Below, piece after piece: positions 9,450 to 17,928 of a stretch of 59,868 bases of DNA. Below the pieces are notes generated by a model. That model worked only from the letters and a program-made list of their open reading frames with translations. It searched no databases and had not been told where the DNA came from. This DNA is from JAKQHY01 sp034429475 (GTDB lineage: Bacteria > Chloroflexota > Anaerolineae > B4-G1 > SLSP01). The stretch's first letter is position 1. Every line of letters begins with the position of its first letter. Location: NCBI GenBank assembly GCA_034429475.1, contig DAOUGD010000095.1, positions 1 through 59,868 of the forward strand. The letters are read 5' to 3'. The position numbers were made by a program, and so were the translations under genes.

Positions 9450-9923
9450 ATGTCTGAGCGCTCAAAGTATTATTACGAGATGAAAGACTTATATGGAGCG
9501 CTTGCGCCTGAACAGAAATTGCAAGCTCTTTGTCGTGAGTTGGGATCTCATATTGAAACGTTGAAAGCATTGGTTGAGAAGGGGCAAGCAGTTGACTCAC
9601 GACTTTTTCAAAAGGAGTTTCCTTGGCATGAGTCTGCTATGAGGGTTTTTACAGAAAAAGTGCAGACTATTGATAATTTGCGGATAGAAACTCTTTCAGG
9701 CAAGGCTGAATCAGAGTCGAAGATTTCTTACTTGCACTATCTAATCGGAATGCCTTTAAGTGCTATTTATGGGTATGCGGACGTTATTCTCCATTCAATA
9801 AGTGAAGTTGATGAGTTAGCGATCCCAGATGAATATGAATATTGGGTTAACGATATTGCGCGTACAGTTCTTATGATATGGGATTTGTTTTTCGCGCTTA
9901 CCGGTAAACGTGTTCAGGATTAA
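9450..9923 (+). CDS. HisKA-like protein lacking the phospho-histidine
   Basis: A 157-residue soluble protein in clearly AT-richer DNA than its neighbours. Residues about 88-125 resemble the dimerisation/phosphotransfer helix of histidine kinases: YLIGMPLSAIYGYADVIL lines up with the H-E-L-[RK]-T-P-L-x-A-I-x-G-Y-A-x-x-[IL]-L consensus. Tyr97 replaces the phospho-accepting His; a His (His96) is one position earlier. No ATP-binding (HATPase) domain follows. The N-terminal 80 residues are helical and unrecognised. It starts 15 nt after argH with GAAGGGAACGAG as ribosome binding site. It might be a dimerisation or decoy module, or a decayed kinase fragment. The resemblance is by eye only. Confidence 0.6.
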   Translation: MSERSKYYYEMKDLYGALAPEQKLQALCRELGSHIETLKALVEKGQAVDSRLFQKEFPWHESAMRVFTEKVQTIDNLRIETLSGKAESESKISYLHYLIGMPLSAIYGYADVILHSISEVDELAIPDEYEYWVNDIARTVLMIWDLFFALTGKRVQD

Positions 9924-9947
9924 GGATTACGTGTCCTGAGAAAGATA

Positions 9948-10133
9948 ATGGCATTATCCTCAGCCAACAAACAAAATCTGGCGCTTCTGCGTGACATTGA
10001 CGAAGTCTCCAACCTGTGTTCCACCCGCACCTACATCTGGGCGGGGTTGGTGCGGGATGTCTGGGTTGGCGAGTTTCTGCGGGATCACAGGGATGTGGTA
10101 TTAGACCGCTCTGAATTGTATCAGCGTGAATGA
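9948..10133 (+). pseudogene. Truncated copy of the downstream nucleotidyltransferase
   Basis: The 61-codon frame encodes EVSNLCSTRTYIWAGLVRDV and so matches the start of the intact gene at 10818 almost residue for residue. About 113 nt (9984-10096) are roughly 90% identical to 10869-10981. Similarity stops abruptly just after DHRDV, inside the nucleotidyltransferase active-site motif, and a stop follows. It is a 5' fragment left by a partial duplication. It is unlikely to be functional. Confidence 0.8.
9984..10096 (+). repeat. Direct repeat, upstream unit of partial gene duplication
   Basis: This segment is a diverged direct repeat (about 90% identity by eye) of 10869-10981. The two units flank the formylglycine-generating-enzyme-like gene with an offset of 885 nt. 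Confidence 0.85.
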
Positions 10134-10149
10134 GGTGGGGATAATCTTT

Positions 10150-10818
10150 ATGGGCCAGGATAGCATGATTTGGGAGAGAACCGGTAAGGAAATGATACGC
10201 ATCCCGGCTGGCAAGTTTCTCTTCGGCGAGATGAAAAAGGAACTGGAACTGCCGGAGTTTTGGATAGACAGACACCCTGTCACCAATGCTGAGTATCAGC
10301 GTTTTCTGGATGCTAATCCAGAGTATCCGGTCCCTTTTGCTACGGAAGTCTGGGCGCAAGCGTACAATTGGGATAGAGAAGCGCGTATTTTCCCGCCGGG
10401 CGCCGATCATCATCCCGTCGTCTTGGTGGCGCAGGAAAATGCCGCAGACTATGCGGCGTGGGCGGGCGCGCGCCTGCCCACCGAGCGAGAATGGGAAAAA
10501 GCCGCGCGCGGCGCCGATGGCCGCAAGTATCCGTGGGGCGCGTGGGATGAGAACCGCTGCAATACGGCAGAAACCGGCCTCATGACCACCACGCCGGTGG
10601 GACACTATTCCCCTGCCGGAGACAGCCCTTATGGATGCGCGGACATGGCCGGCAACGTCTGGGAGTGGACGGCGACTGAGGATGACGTGGGCTGGATCGT
10701 GCGTGGCGGTTCGTTCATCAATGATCGGCTCTACGCTCGCTGCGCCTTCCGGGATTGGGCGCTGCCTGGTTCGGGACTGAGACTCTTCGGGTTTCGGCTT
10801 GCCATCTCACTGCCGTGA
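10150..10818 (+). CDS. Formylglycine-generating-enzyme (SUMF1/EgtB) family protein
   Basis: A 222-residue protein formed almost entirely of an FGE-sulfatase domain. The visible family motifs are IPAGKFLFG near the start, PEFWIDRHPVTNAEYQRFL, the ARLPTEREWEKAARG segment, YPWG, and GCADMAGNVWEWTA followed by RGGSF. Members of this fold oxidise sulfatase Cys to formylglycine, act in ergothioneine synthesis, or simply bind ligands. The cysteine pair required for true FGE activity is not evident in the C-terminal region, so the reaction is unknown. The ATG at 10150 has GAGGTGGGG nine bases upstream; a GTG at 10126 is less likely. It overlaps the next gene by one base, which suggests coupled translation. 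Confidence 0.85.
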   Translation: MGQDSMIWERTGKEMIRIPAGKFLFGEMKKELELPEFWIDRHPVTNAEYQRFLDANPEYPVPFATEVWAQAYNWDREARIFPPGADHHPVVLVAQENAADYAAWAGARLPTEREWEKAARGADGRKYPWGAWDENRCNTAETGLMTTTPVGHYSPAGDSPYGCADMAGNVWEWTATEDDVGWIVRGGSFINDRLYARCAFRDWALPGSGLRLFGFRLAISLP

Positions 10819-11489
10819 TGGATGGGCGCGTCATGGAACAGGCTATTCATCGCCTTCATCATCTGTCACTGCTGAAGGACATCTATGAAGTCTCCAACCT
10901 GTGCTCCACCCACACCTACATCTGGGCGGGGTTGGTGAGGGATGTTTGGGTTGGCGAGTTTCTTCGCGATCACGGGGACGTGGACGGATTTGTCTTGAAC
11001 CTGTGGGAATTGCGGGAGGAAATGGCCTCTCTGTACCGGCAAAGAGGGTATACCGTGACCTTTCTCGAAGAAGTGAATTTCCTCAAGATTGAACGGGATG
11101 GCATCCACGCAGTGTTCAACCGGCTCGAATTCGATGGAGAGACTGCGTTATGGCGGCACGTCGGCGATATGGGGACGGTGTATTTCCCCAAACACTGGCT
11201 TTCGGAGACGCCCCGGCGCTTTTACGACACCCACGTCTTCGTGTCCGGCCTCGAGTTTGAGTATGTCATCAAAGCCTGCCCCCACCTGCTCAGCCCCGAA
11301 TGGAAGGGCCGCGACAAAGACCGCGACATGCTGGCCTGGCTGATCCAGATGCTTGACGAGCAGCAGATAAGCCGTGAAGACATCCTCAAGCAGGTGTGGA
11401 GCTACACCCCATATTGGGTGCAGAAAGGGTATGGCGAGTATGCCGCGCCAGTGAAGGCGTGGAGTGAGTGTAAGGTGAATAATGCTTAA
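10818..11489 (+). CDS. Nucleotidyltransferase-fold protein
   Basis: A 223-residue protein with a minimal nucleotidyltransferase signature: WAGLVRDVWVGEFLRDHGDVDG, in which DHGDVD matches the H-x-D-x-D metal-binding motif of LinA/aminoglycoside-type nucleotidyltransferases. The remaining part (FEYVIKACPHLL, RDKDRDMLAWLI) is predicted helical. A role in modifying small molecules or proteins with AMP is possible; no substrate can be named. The ATG at 10818 overlaps the preceding stop (TGATG), and this is preferred over further upstream starts inside the FGE-like gene. Its 5' part is duplicated at 9984-10096. It overlaps the next gene by 8 nt. Confidence 0.65.
   Translation: MDGRVMEQAIHRLHHLSLLKDIYEVSNLCSTHTYIWAGLVRDVWVGEFLRDHGDVDGFVLNLWELREEMASLYRQRGYTVTFLEEVNFLKIERDGIHAVFNRLEFDGETALWRHVGDMGTVYFPKHWLSETPRRFYDTHVFVSGLEFEYVIKACPHLLSPEWKGRDKDRDMLAWLIQMLDEQQISREDILKQVWSYTPYWVQKGYGEYAAPVKAWSECKVNNA
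10869..10981 (+). repeat. Direct repeat, downstream unit of partial gene duplication
   Basis: This is the partner of 9984-10096 and lies within the intact nucleotidyltransferase-like gene. Confidence 0.85.
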
Positions 11490-11823
11490 AATAGAGTTCT
11501 ATAACATCGGCGAAGTACGAATGGGCTCGCCATACAACATCTGTCATTTGAGAATTTCGGCTGATTGGTTGCTCAACCTGCCGGATAATGATTGGCAGGA
11601 TCTAACCGCGTATCGCAATGACAAAGAGGCCGTAGCATTAGTGCGCTGGGATACGCCTGGGAACTGTCCCGGGTTCAGGATTGTGGTGGTTGACAACAGT
11701 AAGAGAACGATCGAAATCAGCGACCGCTTTCATGGCTGCTGTTGTGAGTTGCGATGGGCCGATAATGGCCATATATTTTGGCGGGCAGAAAGCGCCGGAA
11801 GTTACAGGATCAAAGGTGAATAA
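11482..11823 (+). CDS. Small protein of unknown function
   Basis: A 113-residue protein I do not recognise. It is predicted to be mostly beta-strand (IEFYNIGEV, FRIVVVDNS, CCCELRWADNGHIFW), soluble and without signal peptide. Three consecutive cysteines (CCC, near residue 76) stand out. The ATG overlaps the end of the nucleotidyltransferase gene by 8 nt, so the two are probably co-translated. DNA composition is less GC-rich than the biosynthetic genes, in keeping with an accessory stretch. Small beta-rich proteins of this kind are often immunity or adaptor proteins, but that is only a guess. Confidence 0.6.
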   Translation: MLKIEFYNIGEVRMGSPYNICHLRISADWLLNLPDNDWQDLTAYRNDKEAVALVRWDTPGNCPGFRIVVVDNSKRTIEISDRFHGCCCELRWADNGHIFWRAESAGSYRIKGE

Positions 11824-11920
11824 GTTCAAAAGCTGGTTCAATTGAAAGGTGTCGCGAGTATGCTACTCTGGTGATGACGTAGCCGGGGTGTTTTAATTTT
11901 GGACACAGGAGAGGTATTCG

Positions 11921-12440
11921 ATGCGAGCAATTGATTGGGGCGGGGAATCCGTAACTGATCCTCGGTTTCTTGAAGTAGTGAAAGACTGGATTGGGAGAGA
12001 TGGTGAAGTCTACCTCATGCTCTGGTTTCACCGTGCCGCCGGAACTAAACATCACTGGCTTCTGAATTCATTTGCACATTTCTTATCTGTCATCGAAGCG
12101 GCAGAAGGCTATTGCTCTGTGGATGTATACCGGCATCCTAATTTCCCTCTTCGCGGGGTTGTGGATGATGCTTTTATCAGGCAAGCGCTCGTTGACTTCC
12201 CTGATGGTGAAAATTGGTTTTTTGTTGGCCTATGCGCAAAATAGTAATCGAGGAATGCCCCTTAATACTTGGGGAGACAACTCACATACTGCATTGCTTG
12301 AGGCATTGAATAGCCATATTGGCGACTATGTGTTTATTGGGCCAGATGTGCATTGGCCAATAGCCCCTGATGACTATCCTGGCGAATGGATATCAGGTGT
12401 TTTAAATGCTCCATCAGAAAACAGCAAGGATGAGAAATGA
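11921..12440 (+). pseudogene. Frameshifted gene of unknown function
   Basis: Two overlapping frames appear to be one gene. The first (11921-12244) encodes 107 residues ending ENWFFVGLCAK. The second continues in another frame (about 12219-12440) with LLAYAQNSNRGMPLNTWGDN and runs to a stop at 12440. The switch point coincides with a run of six T (12218-12223); removing one T joins the frames into a protein of about 172 residues with no internal stop. This may be a real frameshift, a sequencing error or ribosomal slippage. Neither half is recognised. ACAGGAGAGG lies before the ATG. The end overlaps the next gene by ATGA. Confidence 0.6.
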
Positions 12441-13234
12441 CGAGTCAATTGCGTAAACAATACCAAACCGACGCCAACCTGAACGCCCGCATTGCGCTGC
12501 ACCGGCTCTTCAACGCCAATCCCTACCCGTGGTATCGCTGGGAATTCGAGCACTACGCCCTGCCCGCCAACGCCCGCGTCCTCGAACTCGGCTGCGGCCC
12601 TGCCGACCTCTGGCGCGAGAACGCCGACCGCATCCCCGCCGGGTGGGACATCACCCTGAGCGACTTCTCCGAGGGGATGATCGCGGCGGCGCAGCGCAAC
12701 CTCGCGGCCTTAGAACGCCCCTTCGCCTTCAAACAGGCCGATGCCCAGGACTTGCCCTTCGCGGCGACGACCTTCGACGCCGTGATTGCCAACCACATGC
12801 TTTACCACGTCCCCGACCGCCCGCGCGCCTTCGCCGAAATCCGCCGCGTCTTAGAGCCTGGCGGCAAATTCTACGCGGCGACCAACGGCGAGCAACACAT
12901 GCGGGAACTGTGGCGGCTGTACGAGCCGATTATCCCGAATTGCCACGCGCGCGTCCTGGCGGCTGCGGGCGGATTCCTGATGGAAAACGGCGCGGCGCAA
13001 CTGGACGCCGCCGGCTTCGTGGACGTGATCTGGCGCGCCTACGTCAATGCCCTGGCGGTGACGGACGTGGAGCCGCTGATCGCCTACGCCCAATCGTCCA
13101 ACACCCTGATGGATCACGTCTGGACTGAGGCCGAACTGGACGCCGTGCGCGCCGAAGTGACGGAGCGCATCGCGGCGGAGGGCGCCTTCCACATCGGTAA
13201 AGTCACCGGCCTGTTTGAATCTATTGCCCCGTAG
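12437..13234 (+). CDS. Class I SAM-dependent methyltransferase
   Basis: A 265-residue cytoplasmic methyltransferase of the UbiE/Methyltransf_11 type. Motif I, VLELGCGPADLW (about 51-62), binds SAM. An acidic residue ends the next strand (ITLSDFS), and FDAVIANHMLYHVPD (about 113-127) with PGGKFYAATNG form motifs II-III. The C-terminal part is less conserved and should define the substrate, which is unknown. The ATG overlaps the upstream stop (ATGA), so it is translationally coupled to the frameshifted gene. Base composition returns to the GC-rich pattern of the chromosome here. A strong hairpin closes the transcript. Confidence 0.9.
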   Translation: MTSQLRKQYQTDANLNARIALHRLFNANPYPWYRWEFEHYALPANARVLELGCGPADLWRENADRIPAGWDITLSDFSEGMIAAAQRNLAALERPFAFKQADAQDLPFAATTFDAVIANHMLYHVPDRPRAFAEIRRVLEPGGKFYAATNGEQHMRELWRLYEPIIPNCHARVLAAAGGFLMENGAAQLDAAGFVDVIWRAYVNALAVTDVEPLIAYAQSSNTLMDHVWTEAELDAVRAEVTERIAAEGAFHIGKVTGLFESIAP

Positions 13235-13263
13235 TAAGGTCTGATTCAACGTCCTGAGAGACA

Positions 13264-13299
13264 TTTTGCGGTGATGGGTTATAGTCCATCACCGCAAAA
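13264..13299 (+). terminator. Intrinsic terminator after the methyltransferase gene
   Basis: A perfect 14-bp hairpin: TTTTGCGGTGATGG (13264-13277), loop GTTATAGT, then CCATCACCGCAAAA (13286-13299). It lies 30 nt after the stop codon. Confidence 0.8.
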
Positions 13300-13390
13300 C
13301 ACCCTTTTACCGGCGGCTTTAACCGCAAAACCCCGCCAGTGGGCGCGACCTGACGATCGTAATAAGCCCCTGAGTTTTCCCCGAACCCAG

Positions 13391-13418
13391 TTGACAACCT
13401 CGAAATTCCCCTTATAAT
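13391..13418 (+). promoter_or_regulatory. Near-consensus sigma-70 promoter for the FtsK-like gene
   Basis: -35 TTGACA (13391-13396), a 16-nt spacer and -10 TATAAT (13413-13418), both perfect. The predicted start of transcription, about 13425, falls inside the inverted repeat described next. Confidence 0.85.
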
Positions 13419-13437
13419 TAGAACATAAGTTCTAATT
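13416..13437 (+). promoter_or_regulatory. LexA-type (SOS) operator
   Basis: AATTAGAAC-ATAA-GTTCTAATT forms a perfect 9-bp-arm inverted repeat with the core GAACATAAGTTC. The core fits the GAAC-N4-GTTC box bound by LexA of Gram-positive bacteria; Chloroflexota boxes are thought to be similar. It overlaps the end of the -10 element and the predicted transcription start, where a bound repressor would block transcription. No lexA gene lies in the window. Confidence 0.7.
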
Positions 13438-13459
13438 TCCACAGAACTGGAGCGAAGCA

Positions 13460-14572
13460 ATGTCCCATCAAATGCGTCCCTACCTTGAAGCACAAGCCGA
13501 CCGCGTGGAAGCCGTGTTGTCCGCGCATCGCGCCCCCGGTCATATCACCGGCGGGACGGTAGGCCCGCGCCTGATCCGCTTCTTCCTGAACCCCGCGCCG
13601 CACATCCGCTTCGCCTCCATCAAGCAACTGGCCGACGACCTGGCGCTGGCCCTCAAGACGCCCAGCCTCCAGGTGCGGCGCGGTGAGGAGGGCGTGATCC
13701 TGGAGTTCGCCAACCCCACGCCCCGCGCCGTGGACTTCCTCGCGTTGCTGCCGGAAGTGACGCCGATGCCTCCCTCCACCGTGCTCCTCGGGCTGACGGA
13801 CGAGGGCGCGCCGCTGCTGGTGCGGCTGGCCTCGCCGGACGTGGCGCACATCCTCGTGGCGGGCACGACCGGCTCCGGCAAGTCGGCGCTGCTGCGGACG
13901 TTGGCGGCGTCGGTGGTGTTGGAGCACGCGCCACACACCCTGCGGTTGCTCTGCCTGGACCCGAAGGGGCGCGCGTTCCAGGCGTTGGCCGGGCTGCCGC
14001 ACCTCACCCGTCCGCCGGTGACGACCGCCGCCGAAGCGGTCGAGGCCCTGCGCTCCGTGGTGCGGGTGATGGAATCCCGTGACCGGCGCGGAGAGACGCC
14101 GGATGACCTCCCCTCTGCCCGGCTGGAGGGCGCGGTTGCGTTGCCGGCGCTGAACGGCGGGGTGGGGTGGGGCGCGCCGCGCATCGTGGTGCTGATTGAC
14201 GAACTGGCCGACCTGGTGATGCAGGGCGGGGCGGCGGTGTCCGACTTGCTGACGCGGCTGCTACAGCGCGGGCGCGAGGCGGGCATTCACGTCGTCGCGG
14301 CCACGCAGCGGCCCTCGGCGGCGGTGCTCAGCGGGCTGATGCGCGCCAACTTCCCGCTGCGGCTGGTGGGCCGCGTCGTCTCGGCGGACGACGCGCGGGT
14401 GGCAAGCGGGCGCGCTGCAACCAACGCGCATCTACTCCACGGGCGCGGCGACTTCCTGGCATTGGGCGGCGGTGAGGAAATGGTGCGCTTCCAGGTCGCC
14501 TACATCAGCGAGAAAGCACTCAAGCAGCGCTTGAGTCTTACAGAATATCCTCAACGGATGGAACGGATTTGA
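13460..14572 (+). CDS. Short FtsK/SpoIIIE-type DNA translocase
   Basis: A soluble 370-residue ATPase made of the FtsK motor only: an alpha/beta N-terminal region (about 1-110), then the RecA-like core with Walker A AGTTGSGKSALL (about 133-144), Walker B IVVLIDELADL (about 241-251), HVVAATQRPS and a C-terminal arginine-rich stretch (FPLRLVGRV, DDARVASG). It has no membrane segments and no C-terminal gamma (winged-helix) domain, so it is not the cell-division FtsK. Similar proteins act in plasmid transfer, secretion or repair. The promoter and LexA-type operator suggest DNA-damage induction. The last residues and the TGA stop come from a nonamer repeat at 14552. The target DNA is unknown. Confidence 0.88.
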   Translation: MSHQMRPYLEAQADRVEAVLSAHRAPGHITGGTVGPRLIRFFLNPAPHIRFASIKQLADDLALALKTPSLQVRRGEEGVILEFANPTPRAVDFLALLPEVTPMPPSTVLLGLTDEGAPLLVRLASPDVAHILVAGTTGSGKSALLRTLAASVVLEHAPHTLRLLCLDPKGRAFQALAGLPHLTRPPVTTAAEAVEALRSVVRVMESRDRRGETPDDLPSARLEGAVALPALNGGVGWGAPRIVVLIDELADLVMQGGAAVSDLLTRLLQRGREAGIHVVAATQRPSAAVLSGLMRANFPLRLVGRVVSADDARVASGRAATNAHLLHGRGDFLALGGGEEMVRFQVAYISEKALKQRLSLTEYPQRMERI

Positions 14573-14611
14573 ACGGATTTTTTCCTTCCGTTTCGTCCGT
14601 TAAATCCGTTG
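14552..14611 (+). repeat. Nonamer palindrome, AACGGATTG family (copy 2), overlapping a gene end
   Basis: CAACGGATGGAACGGATTTG and a third unit (14552-14579) face CCGTTTCGTCCGTTAAATCC and its last unit (14588-14611). The left arm begins inside the FtsK-like gene and supplies its final codons and TGA stop (14570-14572). Confidence 0.9.
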
Positions 14612-14626
14612 AGAGAGGAGGCTAGG

Positions 14627-15004
14627 ATGGCTGGGCAAGACTCGTTGGGCAAGCGCATCGGGCGGTGGGCGACGCTGGTGGGCGTCGTGTTTGTGATTGC
14701 GCTGGCGGTGGTGGTGGCGCAGCGGTTGAGCGACGACTCGCTGGCGCTGCTGCTGGGCCTGGGCTGCGGCGTCGCGGTGATGCTGCCGACGCTGGGCATC
14801 GGTTTCCTGGTGCTGCGCCGTGAGTGGGCGCGGCAATCCACCCCGGCTCCGCAGCTTCCGACGGGCGCGCCGCAAGTCATCGTGGTCGCGCCGTCCGCGC
14901 TGCCGGGATACGGCGCGCCTTCACCCTACGCGTCGCCCGCGACGGTGTGGCCGCAGCCGGCCAACACCGGCCGCACCTTCACCATCGTCGGCGGCGAGGA
15001 GTAG
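14627..15004 (+). CDS. Small membrane protein of unknown function
   Basis: A 125-residue protein with two predicted membrane helices (about 17-33 and 42-66) joined by a short loop, followed by a Pro/Ala-rich tail (TPAPQLPTGAPQVIVV and on to the C-terminus) likely in the cytoplasm. There is no recognisable domain. GAGAGGAG precedes the ATG at 14627; an earlier in-frame ATG at 14609 lies in the repeat and is rejected. It follows the LexA-controlled FtsK-like gene by about 55 nt, so it may be co-induced, although the palindromic repeat between them could stop transcription. A heptamer array begins at its stop codon. Confidence 0.7.
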   Translation: MAGQDSLGKRIGRWATLVGVVFVIALAVVVAQRLSDDSLALLLGLGCGVAVMLPTLGIGFLVLRREWARQSTPAPQLPTGAPQVIVVAPSALPGYGAPSPYASPATVWPQPANTGRTFTIVGGEE

Positions 15005-15031
15005 TCTACCGTCTACCGTCTACTGTCTACT
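15004..15031 (+). repeat. Heptamer array, GTCTACC family
   Basis: Four tandem units, GTCTACC, GTCTACC, GTCTACT and GTCTACT, start at the last base of the preceding stop codon. No inverted partner is visible. Confidence 0.85.
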
Positions 15032-15040
15032 GTGTGGGTT

Positions 15041-15209
15041 ACGTCCCGGAGCATTCACGACGTTTCGCAGGTAGAAAACGTCCCTAATGGAAAGAGGTCC
15101 AGTCGGCGCTGACCTAAACTGATACGAATCAGAATGACTTCCGGGACGTCGCCGTTCTAACGGAACGGCTTGGGCGGTGAAACGTGAGGGAACCACTCCC
15201 TCACGTTTC
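15041..15209 (+). ncRNA. Candidate structured RNA with its own terminator
   Basis: No gene occupies 15005-15367. A closing helix (ACGTCCCGGA 15041-15050 with TCCGGGACGT 15140-15149, 10 bp perfect) encloses three hairpins: GACGTTT/AAACGTC (15059-15065/15076-15082, extended by CATT/AATG), AGGTC/GACCT (15095-15099/15111-15115) and CTGAT/ATCAG with loop ACGA (15119-15132). Outside follow GCCGTTC/GAACGGC (15151-15169) and a 13-bp terminator-like hairpin, GAAACGTGAGGGA/TCCCTCACGTTTC (15179-15209), then a T-rich tail. I do not recognise the family. No clear promoter is visible immediately upstream. It could be an independent small RNA or a leader element. Confidence 0.5.
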
Positions 15210-15216
15210 GCTTTCT

Positions 15217-15355
15217 CAACGGATGGAACAGATTTAACGGATGGAGAAAGAGCGACCTCCGACTGTTCTCACTTTGCTTTCCGGGGTTCACGGGTATACT
15301 GCGCTGAGACCGCCAGAGTGAACTAAATTTCCGTTTAATCCGTTCAATCCGTTGA
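15217..15355 (+). repeat. Split nonamer palindrome, AACGGATTG family (copy 3)
   Basis: The left arm CAACGGATGGAACAGATTTA (and on to 15241) and the right arm TCCGTTTAATCCGTTCAATC (and on; 15331-15355) are inverted, but 89 nt lie between them. The insert holds a TATACT hexamer at 15294-15299 that could serve as a -10 for the ABC gene; its -35 is poor. Nothing else is visible in the insert. Confidence 0.75.
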
Positions 15356-15367
15356 GAGAGAATCTAT

Positions 15368-16323
<956 letters not shown>

Positions 16324-16327
<4 letters not shown>

Positions 16328-17544
16328 GGGGTGGGGTGGACGTCGCTCTTTACATCCACGTCCCTTTTTGTCTGCACCGCTGCACCTATTGCGATTTCAA
16401 CACCTACGCCGGGCTGCTGGACTTGCGCCCGGCCTACGTCGCGGCTCTGAAGCAGGAGCTATCCCTGCTGGCGGCGCGGTATGGCGCATTGCACGTCACG
16501 ACGTTGTATTTTGGCGGGGGAACGCCCTCGCTGCTGGGGGCGGACTATACGGGGGACTTGCTCGACACGGTGCGGGCGCATTTTGCGCCGGCCGATGGCG
16601 CGGAGATCACCCTCGAGGCAAACCCCGGCACGGTGGACGTGACGCTGTTGGCCGCCCTGCGCGCGGCCGGCGTCAACCGCCTAAGTCTGGGCGTGCAATC
16701 CGCGCATGCCGACGAACTGGCATTGCTGGGGCGTATCCACACCTGGGAGGAGGCCGTTGACGCCGTGGCGTTGGCGCGGCGCGCGGGCTTCGACAACCTC
16801 AGCCTGGATTTGATGTTTGGCCTGCCCGGTCAAACGCTGGCGCGCTGGGAAGCAACGCTGACCCAGGTTCTGACCTTATCCCCACAGCATCTTTCCCTTT
16901 ACGCGCTGACGTTGGAGCCGGAAACTCCGCTGGCGGCGCTGGTGTCGTCAGGCGCGGCGCCCTCTCCCGATCCCGATCTGGCCGCCGATATGTACGAGGC
17001 CGCGTCCACCGTCTTGCACGCGGCGGGCTTCTGGCAGTACGAAATCTCGAATTGGGCGTGGGGATTGACCGCGCCGCCGGCCATTTGGGCGCTGCCGCCT
17101 GACGGTCGCACGGAGTCTATCGGCCCGTGGGCCAGCCGCCACAATTTGACGTACTGGCACAATCGCTCCTGGCTGGGGATAGGGGCGGGGGCGCACTCGT
17201 GGTATACGGGGCGACGGTGGCACAATCAACTGCATCCCGGCGATTACATCCGCGCGCTCCAGGCCGGCGAATGGCCGGTTGCAGAGGAGGAAGTCATCCC
17301 CCCGGCGCTCATCCAGGGGGAAACGATGATGTTGGGCCTGCGTCTGGCCGAGGGGGTGACAGATGAAGATTTCCGGCGGCGCTTTGGAGTAAGTCTGGCG
17401 GCAATCTACGCGCCAACCTTAACCCAATTGACGGAAAATGGTCTGTTGGAATGGGATGGGAGTCGCGCGCGGCTCAGTGCGCGTGGGCGATTGCTGGGGA
17501 ATCAGGTGTTTGCGGCGTTTTTGCCGGATTGCTTACCCGGCTGA
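16324..17544 (+). CDS. hemW: HemW-like radical SAM protein
   Basis: HemW binds haem and a 4Fe-4S cluster and is thought to be a haem chaperone; it is often misnamed coproporphyrinogen III oxidase. The radical SAM motif is CLHRCTYC (Cys16, Cys20, Cys23) after YIHVPF. YFGGGTPS (about 61-68) contacts SAM, and HNLTYWHNRSWLGIGAGAHS (about 277-296) is the family segment just before the C-terminal HemN_C domain. Length (406) is normal. The GTG start at 16324 overlaps the stop of the ABC gene, so the two are co-translated. The 3' end overlaps the convergent receiver gene by 12 nt. Confidence 0.92.
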
Positions 17545-17922
17545 GGCTGACACGACGGCCTGTTTCTCGCGGGCTGCGGTGCGGATTTCCTGGACCAATT
17601 CTTTTGTGTTGAGCGTTTTGAGCAGATAACGCGCCGCGCCGCGCGCGTGGGTTTGATCTTCTTCGTGACTGTCGGGATAGGAGGTCAGCACGATCACGGC
17701 GCATTGGGGAAGCTGCCGATGCAACACCGCCAGCGTGGCGAGGCCCTGGGGGGCTTTGGTCTCGATGAGAATCACATCGGGGCGCAATTGTAAGGCTTTG
17801 TGCGGCGCTTCGGCATAATCATTGGTGCTGCCGACGATTTCTAACCCGACGGCGGTGCGCAGTCGCGTTTCCAGGGCCATACAGACCATATCATGAGGAT
17901 CAACAATCAATATTCGAACCAT
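17533..17922 (-). CDS. Stand-alone receiver domain with Glu at the phosphorylation site
   Basis: A 129-residue CheY-like protein consisting of one receiver domain with no output domain. The acidic pocket (Asp8, Asp11), the Thr of VIVLTS (Thr80) and the Lys of LLKTL (Lys102) are kept. In PDVILIETKAP the usual phospho-accepting Asp is replaced by Glu54, a substitution that often mimics the phosphorylated state. The ATG sits about seven bases after a -10-like TATACT (17929-17934) and has no ribosome binding site, so the mRNA is probably leaderless. The 3' end overlaps hemW by 12 nt. It may be a constitutive or phosphorylation-independent regulator; its partner is unknown. Confidence 0.85.
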   Translation of the reverse strand: MVRILIVDPHDMVCMALETRLRTAVGLEIVGSTNDYAEAPHKALQLRPDVILIETKAPQGLATLAVLHRQLPQCAVIVLTSYPDSHEEDQTHARGAARYLLKTLNTKELVQEIRTAAREKQAVVSASAG

Positions 17923-17928
17923 GGTTTT

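Noticed and set aside
15119..15132. Guanidine-II (mini-ykkC) riboswitch, suggested by the ACGA tetraloop
   Set aside because: That class needs two ACGR hairpins close together; only one is present, and the downstream gene is not a guanidine-related transporter by sequence.
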